64,000 nucleotides of DNA from an uncultured Eubacteriales bacterium (GTDB lineage Bacteria; Bacillota; Clostridia; Tissierellales; Peptoniphilaceae), in NCBI GenBank assembly GCA_900540185.1, contig UQFH01000003.1, positions 92,785 through 156,784 of the forward strand, written 5' to 3'. The translations under genes were made by a program, and so were the position numbers. This document shows positions 58,496 to 64,000 of this stretch, piece by piece (within the stretch, counting starts at the first letter, position 1; every line of letters begins with the position of its first letter). Under the pieces are notes generated by a model. That model searched no databases, was not told the DNA's origin, and saw only the letters and a program-made list of their open reading frames with translations.

Positions 58496-61315
58496 ATGTC
58501 TAGATATTTGATAGGAAACGGGAACGACAAATGGACGTTTAACGATGCATACAATGCGTGCAAAGACGGGGATGTATTGGAGTTTGACACAGGCTTTAAT
58601 CTTTATCTTGGGGAAAACGCTCGTTTTATAAATAAGAGTATTACTCTGGAAGGAAAAATAAATGAGCGGAATCAATTCACCAGTTCAATTACCGGTTTTA
58701 TTAAAGTTGTGAACGGCGCGAATGTAACTATATCAAATATTGTGCTGTTCGGAGAGAAAAATATTAATAATATTTTTGCTGTCAAGAACTCTTCAAGCGC
58801 AACTTTATCAAATGTTATGATTGAGCAAAAAGAAAATGTCAGAGATGGAGAAAATGTCCCTGTTTATCCGGAGATTTATGTAGGAGAGAGTTCGAAGCTT
58901 GTTATGGAGCGCACTTTTATCCCGGAAAAAGACAGAATGTTTTCAAGAATTTATATTGTAGGTTCCACTGTGGAAATAATAAATTCAACTTTAAACACTT
59001 CAATTCAATGTGAATTATCTGACTTAAATATAACCAACAGCACGGTAAAAAAATATCACAAAAATCCAATTTGGTTGATTAAGTCTGTTGCTAAAATTGA
59101 GAAAACATATATAGAAGGAGGGTCAAATGAAAATGAATATCCCTGTGTTTTACTTAATAGAGCTAATATGGAATTCAACAGCTCGACAGCAGTTCAAAGA
59201 AATTACGGCTCCTGTGTATCTCTAATCAATAATTCTTATTTCGGTTCGGACCATTCTACAATATCATCCGTAAGCACCAATTTCAGCACTGCCGATTTGT
59301 TCTATACAACAATAAATGAAGGAATTAGCGGATATTCAAATGCAAAGATTATTTCAATTGAATCACTCGATATAAAGGGAGAAAATCCGGAAAAGGTTGA
59401 TGTATTTTTGGACACGACTTCAACTTTCAAGGCAAAGAATCTTAATGTGAACAGAGTCGTCGATCCAAATTTTAGAATAATAAATAATTCTATGTTTTAT
59501 GCGGACTCAATATCATATCAAAATGACTTTAACTCCGATGCTTTAAGTCAAATTCTAATTGAATGTAAAGATGGCGGAAGGATCAGGGTTGAGTCTTGGG
59601 AACAGGAACAAGACCAACAAGAAAGAGTTGAAAGTAACGACTACGGTGATCAAACTGACAACAGTTTTGATGAAGATTTTGAGGTTGAAGTTTCTGACGA
59701 TCCGCAAGCTGAACTTGATAAACTAATCGGGCTTCACTCCGTGAAAGAAGAAATAAATAAGATGGTAAGGATGGTTGAATTCAACAAGAAGAGGATAGAA
59801 CAAGGCTTCAAGCCTGAAGAAAATTCACTTCACTCCGTTTTCTTGGGAAATCCTGGAACGGGAAAAACGACTGTTGCAAGACTTATCGGAGAAATTCTAT
59901 TTAAAAACGGAGCGCTCCACAATAAGGAAAAGTTTATTTTTGTTGAAGCGTGTGAATCGGACCTTATATCGTCATATGTCGGAAAAACTGCGGAGCAAAC
60001 ATATGAGCTTTTGGAAAAAGCAAAGGGCGGAATTTTATTTATAGATGAAGCATACACTTTAAACAAGGGCGACTCCTCGGTCAACTTCGGACAGGAAGCA
60101 ATAAACACAATTCTAAAATATATGGAAGACCACAGAAATGAAATTATGATAATTTTTGCCGGTTACACAAAAGAAATGGAGCAGTTCCTTGAAACGAATC
60201 CGGGACTAAAGTCAAGAGTGGCAAACAAATTTGTCTTTGAGGACTACACCGGAGATGAGATTGTTCAAATTGGAGAAAATATTTTAAAGGATAAACAATA
60301 TGTTCTCGAAGATCAGGAATACTATAAAAAGAGTGTAAAAGATGCATATGAGATGTCAATTGACAAGTCAAATGCAAGATGGATAAGAAATTTCAACGAA
60401 AAGCTTTTGAAGGTTTTTGCAAAGAGAGTTGTTGAAGAAAATTCTGATGATATGGCAACTATAAAAAATTCGGACATCGACGAAGTGTTTGATATTGGAA
60501 AATATCAAAACTACGACGGCAAAGACGAAGATGCTTATGAAAAACTCAACAAGCTTATAGGAATAGAGCAAGTTAAGAGACAAGTTTCCGAGTTTATCTC
60601 GATTGCAGAGCTCAATAAAAAAAGACGTGACCAAGGTCAAGCAAATCAAAGCTTTTCACTGCATTCGCTGTTTCTTGGAAATCCGGGAACCGGAAAAACA
60701 ACGGTCGCAAGAATTCTCGGGGACATTTTGTACCAAAAATCAATTATTAAGGACAACAAATTTATAGAGGTCTCGAGAAGCGATCTTGTCGCCGGATATG
60801 TCGGACAAACTGCTATAAAAACCAGACAAGTTCTTAAATCCGCATTGGGCGGGGTGCTTTTCATAGACGAAGCATACAGCTTGTGCCAAGGCGGAGCAAA
60901 TGACTTTGGAAATGAAGCAATTGACGAAATTCTGAAATTCATGGAAGACAACAGGGACAATATTGTTATAATTCTTGCGGGATACAACAGAGAAATGGCT
61001 GAGTTCTTAAAGATGAATTCGGGACTTGAGTCGAGAATTCCGAACAAATTCACATTTGAAGATTATTCGATTGATGAAATTGTAAATATCGGACTTTTAT
61101 ATTTGGAAAAGTTCGGATATGTCGTCGACAAGGATTTATACAGAGATGTTGTTGCAGAAAATTATGCGATGTCAAATGACAATTCGAACGGCAGATGGAT
61201 AAGAAATTTAAATGAAAAGCTCATAAGAATTATGAGTCAAAGAGTTGCACAAACGAATACGGACGATCTTAACACGATTGAAGCCGAAGATTTGATGAAA
61301 ATGAGGAAGAGATAA
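58496..61315 (+). CDS. Beta-helix protein fused to two CbxX/CfxQ-type AAA+ ATPase domains
   Basis: 939 residues from the ATG at 58496 behind GGAGG. No signal peptide. Residues about 1-370 look like a right-handed parallel beta-helix (pectate-lyase-like): short strands with N-x-T/S ladders such as NVTISNIVLFG, SATLSNVMIEQ, STVEIINSTLN, LNITNSTVKK. An acidic linker (about 375-405) leads to AAA+ domain 1 (Walker A GNPGTGKTT about 451; Walker B GILFIDEAYTL about 511) and domain 2 (GNPGTGKTT about 728; GVLFIDEAYSL about 785). Both keep Walker residues, the YVG(K/Q)TA pore-region motif and the N-x-RWIRN C-domain motif of the CbxX/SpoVK/EccA group. It probably forms a hexameric remodelling engine whose beta-helix selects targets; the client is unknown. 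Overlaps the next gene by one base. Confidence 0.9.
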   Translation: MSRYLIGNGNDKWTFNDAYNACKDGDVLEFDTGFNLYLGENARFINKSITLEGKINERNQFTSSITGFIKVVNGANVTISNIVLFGEKNINNIFAVKNSSSATLSNVMIEQKENVRDGENVPVYPEIYVGESSKLVMERTFIPEKDRMFSRIYIVGSTVEIINSTLNTSIQCELSDLNITNSTVKKYHKNPIWLIKSVAKIEKTYIEGGSNENEYPCVLLNRANMEFNSSTAVQRNYGSCVSLINNSYFGSDHSTISSVSTNFSTADLFYTTINEGISGYSNAKIISIESLDIKGENPEKVDVFLDTTSTFKAKNLNVNRVVDPNFRIINNSMFYADSISYQNDFNSDALSQILIECKDGGRIRVESWEQEQDQQERVESNDYGDQTDNSFDEDFEVEVSDDPQAELDKLIGLHSVKEEINKMVRMVEFNKKRIEQGFKPEENSLHSVFLGNPGTGKTTVARLIGEILFKNGALHNKEKFIFVEACESDLISSYVGKTAEQTYELLEKAKGGILFIDEAYTLNKGDSSVNFGQEAINTILKYMEDHRNEIMIIFAGYTKEMEQFLETNPGLKSRVANKFVFEDYTGDEIVQIGENILKDKQYVLEDQEYYKKSVKDAYEMSIDKSNARWIRNFNEKLLKVFAKRVVEENSDDMATIKNSDIDEVFDIGKYQNYDGKDEDAYEKLNKLIGIEQVKRQVSEFISIAELNKKRRDQGQANQSFSLHSLFLGNPGTGKTTVARILGDILYQKSIIKDNKFIEVSRSDLVAGYVGQTAIKTRQVLKSALGGVLFIDEAYSLCQGGANDFGNEAIDEILKFMEDNRDNIVIILAGYNREMAEFLKMNSGLESRIPNKFTFEDYSIDEIVNIGLLYLEKFGYVVDKDLYRDVVAENYAMSNDNSNGRWIRNLNEKLIRIMSQRVAQTNTDDLNTIEAEDLMKMRKR

Positions 61316-62133
61316 TGAGTGACGATTATGTAAAGCCGCCTTCAAAAGACAATGACTATGTGAAACCGGCCTCAAACAAAGACGATTATGTGAAACCTAC
61401 TCCGAAAAGAGAAGAGGTTGTAAAACCGCATTTAAATAGCGATGACTATGTGAAGCCGCCAACAGCAACAAAAAATAATGCGCATGACGATTATGTCAAA
61501 CCTCCTCAAAAAGGAAGTCCAAATCCAAATGTGGGAAAAAACAGCGACAATAAGAGAGCTTGGATAATAAAAGGCGATATAAAACCAAGTGAAAACAAGA
61601 AACCGACAAATGGACCGACACCGAAAAACAATGAAAAGAAATCGGAAGACCCGTATGATAATCCGTCGTACTTCGGCACTCCGAAAGTGGGAATTGGATT
61701 TTATATAAATTCTTATTTAATAATTTCAATGCTCTACACTTTGTTTATATGTAAAGGTGACTTCGATAAAGGCATAGGTATGATTATTTATTTCTTGATT
61801 TCAAATTACACCTATTCATGGTATGCAGATTACAAAAGATACAAAGGGGAGATGCTTTGGCTTTTTAATCCATATGGAACTGTAAAATTTGCAGCAGCGG
61901 CAAGTCTCTTTATGGACCATAGAAAGGGCACTGTAAAGAAGGGCATGTTCGGCAACCTTAAAGTTGATAGTTCAAGAAGTATCACAAAAACGTTATTAAT
62001 TTTTATAGTTGTACTTGTTGTTACTGAAATTTTAAAGTATTTCATAAATTTCTTTGTCGCATTTGCATCTCTGTTTTTTCATAAAAGCACAATCAGAAAA
62101 TATAATGAAGCAGTAGATCTAAATAACAGATAA
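61315..62133 (+). CDS. Membrane protein with six D-Y-V-K-P tail repeats, partner of the AAA+ protein
   Basis: 272 residues; its ATG shares a base with the AAA+ stop (TAATG). No signal peptide. Residues 3-65 hold six copies of (D/N)DYVKP(P/A/T), at residues 3, 13, 23, 33 (degenerate: EEVVKP), 43 and 58. A Pro/Lys/Asn-rich disordered linker follows (to about 120), then DNPSYFGTPKVGIG and about three to four membrane segments (about 124-146, 150-166, 222-255) with basic loops (DHRKGTVKKG). The tail should be cytosolic, where the AAA+ partner is. No family recognised. It may be the client, anchor or docking site of the ATPase. A strong terminator closes the operon. Confidence 0.8.
   Translation: MSDDYVKPPSKDNDYVKPASNKDDYVKPTPKREEVVKPHLNSDDYVKPPTATKNNAHDDYVKPPQKGSPNPNVGKNSDNKRAWIIKGDIKPSENKKPTNGPTPKNNEKKSEDPYDNPSYFGTPKVGIGFYINSYLIISMLYTLFICKGDFDKGIGMIIYFLISNYTYSWYADYKRYKGEMLWLFNPYGTVKFAAAASLFMDHRKGTVKKGMFGNLKVDSSRSITKTLLIFIVVLVVTEILKYFINFFVAFASLFFHKSTIRKYNEAVDLNNR
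61321..61505 (+). repeat. 30-base coding repeat for the D-Y-V-K-P motif
   Basis: Copies start at 61321, 61351, 61381, 61411 and 61441 (exact 30-base period) and at 61486. Codons differ between copies (for example GTA/GTG/GTC for Val, CCG/CCT for Pro), so the protein motif is conserved more than the DNA. Confidence 0.9.
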
Positions 62134-62158
62134 AACTGTATAAATACTGTATATTAAA

Positions 62159-62200
62159 ATACAAGCTTTTCGAAAGAAAAGCTTGTATTTATATTTTTTT
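62159..62200 (+). terminator. Terminator of the AAA+ operon
   Basis: A perfect 13-base stem (62159-62171 with 62176-62188), GAAA loop, then TTTATATTTTTTT. Confidence 0.95.
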
Positions 62201-62241
62201 CAAAAAAAAGAACAATTTCATGAAAGAAAAATATAAAAATA

Positions 62242-62250
62242 TGATATAAT
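62242..62250 (+). promoter_or_regulatory. Extended -10 promoter of the surface protein gene
   Basis: TGA-TATAAT (62242-62250), 100 bases before the ATG; no clear -35. Confidence 0.5.
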
Positions 62251-62264
62251 ACAGATAAATAATG

Positions 62265-62324
62265 ACTCGGATTTGATACAGCTTTTTTATAATATAAAAA
62301 AGTAGAAACTCCGATGCATATTTA
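62265..62324 (+). promoter_or_regulatory. Nested hairpin in the surface protein leader
   Basis: CTTTTTTATAATATAAAAAAG (arms about 62282-62291 and 62293-62302) sits within outer arms TCGGA (62267-62271) and TCCGA (62310-62314). No T-run and no known riboswitch match; it may stabilise the mRNA. Confidence 0.4.
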
Positions 62325-62349
62325 AATTATTTATTCAGGAGGAAAGTAT

Positions 62350-63672
62350 ATGGATAGAAATAATAAAAATGCAAGATATGGAATGAGGAAGCTCGCTGTA
62401 GGATTTGTTTCATGTATGTTGGGACTCTCGATGGTTTTCACATCAGTTCAAGGCACAGTTGCAAAAGAAGAAGCAAAAGCGGACAAGAAAACAGAAGTTG
62501 TTGAAGCTGCTGAAAAAGAATTGACTAAAGAAGAACAAATAAAATTGGCAAAAGAAGAATTAAAAGCCTATCTTGACACTATTGATGAAAGCGTTATTGA
62601 CAACCCTGCAATAAAGTACGAAGACGAAAAAGTAAAAGATGAAATAAAAGCTGCAATTAAAAGAGCGAAGGAACTTTTGGAAGACAAAGATATTGATGAT
62701 GCAAAGCTTGAAGAAATTAAAAAAATTCCATTTAAAAAAGTAAATGGCAAAAAACAAGGGCTCTTTAGAGATTTTACAAGAAAAGCACTTGTAGATTTTG
62801 AAGTTGCGGGTGAAAGAGATACTGAAAATCCGCATAATAAGAAAAAATATGTAAGTTTAAAAGATAACAAATTTACAATAAAAACAAGCTTAAAAGATTT
62901 GAAAAAATCAGGTGAAGATAAAAAAGTTTATTTCAAGATAAACTACGTAACTGATGAGCAATACAATAATATTAAAGTAGATGCAATGTCTTCGTCAACT
63001 CCAAAATACAATAAACAAGAGCTTCCTGCAGGAGACTACACATTAAAAGCAGTCGACGGCGGATACGAAGTTGAAATAACAAAACTTCCTGAAAACACAG
63101 TTCTTATTAAACCTATTGTAATTATAGAACTTGCAAAAGACACAAAGTTTGAAAATGGGGATATAGTTTTTGTAAAAAAAGCAAATCCGGAAGTTAAAGA
63201 AAACAAAGAAGAAAAGAAAGAAAATGTCAAGGAAGAAAAAAATGAAGCAAAAGCAACTTTTAAATTCTTAATTGACAAGAGTGAATATGTAAAGACAGTT
63301 GACGGCAAAGAAGAAACAGTGCAAATTGATGTCGCACCGTTCATTCAAAATGACAGAACAATGTTACCGTTAAGATATTTAGCTGAAGCTATAGGTGCTG
63401 AAGTTAAATACGAAAAAGAAACCAGAACTGCATCATTCACAAAAGATGGAATTGTTGCATCAATTCAAATCGATGGTGACAAAATAAAATTGTCAGATGG
63501 TAAGGAAATTACTATGGATTCGAAACCGATTAATAAAAACGGAAGAATCTTTGTAAGCCTTACAAATGTTTCAAAAGTATTTAATTTAACGAATGGCAAT
63601 ATTGACGATGAAATGAAACAAGACATCGAATGGAATAAAAAAGAAAGATCGGTAACTGTTGTTGCTAAATAG
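62350..63672 (+). CDS. Secreted surface protein with YSIRK-like signal and copper-amine-oxidase-N stalk domain
   Basis: 440 residues behind AGGAGG. The export signal has the YSIRK/GS form: NNKNARYGMRKLAVGFVSCM then a hydrophobic run to about residue 38. A charged helical part follows (about 40-125, Lys/Glu-rich). A beta-rich middle domain (about 140-275) has the pattern KYVSLKDNKFTIKTSLK and YTLKAVDGGYEVEITKLPENT. After an acidic linker (about 278-300), the last 140 residues are a stalk domain: IQNDRTMLPLRYLAEAIGAEVKYEKE and NGRIFVSLTNVSKVFNL. No LPxTG anchor, so it is either released or held by the stalk domain binding the wall. The product is probably abundant, judging by the clean leader and terminator. 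Confidence 0.85.
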   Translation: MDRNNKNARYGMRKLAVGFVSCMLGLSMVFTSVQGTVAKEEAKADKKTEVVEAAEKELTKEEQIKLAKEELKAYLDTIDESVIDNPAIKYEDEKVKDEIKAAIKRAKELLEDKDIDDAKLEEIKKIPFKKVNGKKQGLFRDFTRKALVDFEVAGERDTENPHNKKKYVSLKDNKFTIKTSLKDLKKSGEDKKVYFKINYVTDEQYNNIKVDAMSSSTPKYNKQELPAGDYTLKAVDGGYEVEITKLPENTVLIKPIVIIELAKDTKFENGDIVFVKKANPEVKENKEEKKENVKEEKNEAKATFKFLIDKSEYVKTVDGKEETVQIDVAPFIQNDRTMLPLRYLAEAIGAEVKYEKETRTASFTKDGIVASIQIDGDKIKLSDGKEITMDSKPINKNGRIFVSLTNVSKVFNLTNGNIDDEMKQDIEWNKKERSVTVVAK

Positions 63673-63680
63673 CGAGTAAA

Positions 63681-63707
63681 AGAGTCTCTTTATGAGGCTC
63701 TTTTTTT
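63681..63707 (+). terminator. Terminator of the surface protein gene
   Basis: AGAGTCTC (63681-63688) pairs with GAGGCTCT (63694-63701), then TTTTTT. Confidence 0.85.
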
Positions 63708-63764
63708 AAATATTATATCAAGATATTATAAAAAATAAAATATTTTAAAAATGCTAAAAAACCC

Positions 63765-63793
63765 TTGACACTATATTTTATTTATGCTAAGAT
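63765..63793 (+). promoter_or_regulatory. Tandem promoter P1 (rrn-like)
   Basis: TTGACA (63765-63770), 17-base spacer, TAAGAT (63788-63793), preceded by A-tracts (AATAAAATATTTTAAAAA) resembling an UP element. Confidence 0.7.
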
Positions 63794-63865
63794 ATAAAAG
63801 TTAGGTCAATTGAGGGCTGAAAAAAATAAAATTAAAATATTTTAAAAAAAAGTTCTTAAAAAGGC

Positions 63866-63894
63866 TTGACAAATAAAATATAGTGTGCTATACT
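63866..63894 (+). promoter_or_regulatory. Tandem promoter P2 (rrn-like)
   Basis: TTGACA (63866-63871), 17-base spacer ending TGC, TATACT (63889-63894). The upstream A-tract repeats that of P1, so the promoter looks duplicated at about 101-base spacing. The gene driven lies beyond the window. Confidence 0.75.
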
Positions 63895-64000
63895 ATATAA
63901 TGCACCTCAAAAGAGGGGCAAGAACCTAAATAATGAAATAATGTAAAAAGTAGACAAGAATCTAACTACAAAGTTAATTCAAAAGTGGAAGCAAAAACCA

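Larger units (their letters stand above)
63673..64000. other. Gene-free 3' end with terminator and tandem promoters
   Basis: After the terminator at 63681-63707 the sequence is AT-rich and holds two strong promoters and a leader that runs off the window. No coding frame starts here and no mature rRNA or tRNA sequence is visible. Confidence 0.8.

Noticed and set aside
61321..61505. Possible short CRISPR-like array (30-base period)
   Set aside because: The repeats are in frame, diverged at codon third positions, and have no spacers of the right kind; they code for the D-Y-V-K-P tail.
58496..62133. Calling the AAA+ pair a phage defence or type VII secretion system
   Set aside because: No WXG100, EccC, nuclease or other effector gene is adjacent; only the EccA-like ATPase family is shared.
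63895..64000. Start of 16S rRNA at the window end
   Set aside because: No mature 16S sequence is visible; only promoters and a leader can be supported.

Overview
The window looks like chromosome from a low-GC Gram-positive anaerobe. The signs are strong AGGAGG ribosome sites, SigA-type promoters (TTGACA/TATAAT, often with extended -10), intrinsic terminators with T-runs, the tilS-hpt-ftsH order, YtxH, YitT and DUF4097 proteins, ECF vitamin transporters, and a surface protein with a YSIRK-like signal. The copper-amine-oxidase-N stalk domains and the overall gene set resemble Gram-positive anaerobic cocci (Peptoniphilaceae/Tissierellales); that family-level placement is an inference, not a proof. 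No tRNA or rRNA gene and no CRISPR array was seen.

Layout. 1-1.9 kb: 3' part of a YitT membrane protein and a secreted stalk-domain protein. 1.9-8.4 kb: purine block purE-purF-purM-purN-purH and an NCS2 purine permease, led by a ykkC-class (PRPP-type) riboswitch with a terminator. PurF has lost its catalytic cysteine. 8.4-18.3 kb: an ABC-F ATPase, a two-gene ABC exporter, folC, a second YitT protein, a lipoprotein and an M18 aminopeptidase. 18.4-26.5 kb: a flippase-like membrane protein, then hemA-hemC-hemD-hemB-hemL making uroporphyrinogen III (hemE is absent, so siroheme or corrinoid is a likely end product), a GNAT enzyme, an AI-2E-type permease and a zinc-ribbon protein. 26.5-32.1 kb: one single and one paired ABC exporter on the minus strand. 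32.3-39.4 kb: envelope proteins (YtxH, a glucosaminidase-like protein, lipoproteins), lipid kinase plus MarR regulator, a SurA-N-like lipoprotein and a folate ECF substrate protein under a THF riboswitch. 39.7-43.9 kb: ftsE-ftsX-M23 hydrolase-ctpA, a cell-wall remodelling operon, then a YdbC-type protein. 44-46.8 kb: a DUF2089 regulator with two DUF4097 proteins. 47-56.8 kb: housekeeping genes rarA, tilS, hpt, ftsH, panT-like, coaX, dus, greA and lysS. LysRS carries an extra C-terminal tRNA-binding domain.

56.9-58.35 kb is the wreck of a mobilizable element: a DUF3847-like peptide, an XRE fragment, a DUF2087 gene, an IncQ/MobQ-like oriT and a relaxase cut off after about 112 residues. Directly after the cut, inside the relaxase reading frame, sits the promoter of the most unusual locus: a 939-residue protein with a predicted right-handed beta-helix joined to two CbxX/CfxQ-type AAA+ domains, overlapping by one base with a membrane protein whose tail holds six copies of a D-Y-V-K-P motif. 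I know of no described function for this pair and treat it as the best candidate for an undescribed system. The window ends with a YSIRK-type surface protein and two tandem strong promoters with A-rich upstream tracts, pointing off the end of the window, in the style of an rrn operon.

Several starts were moved from the longest reading frame to the ATG behind the ribosome site. Assignments rest on motif recognition by eye; no database search was run.
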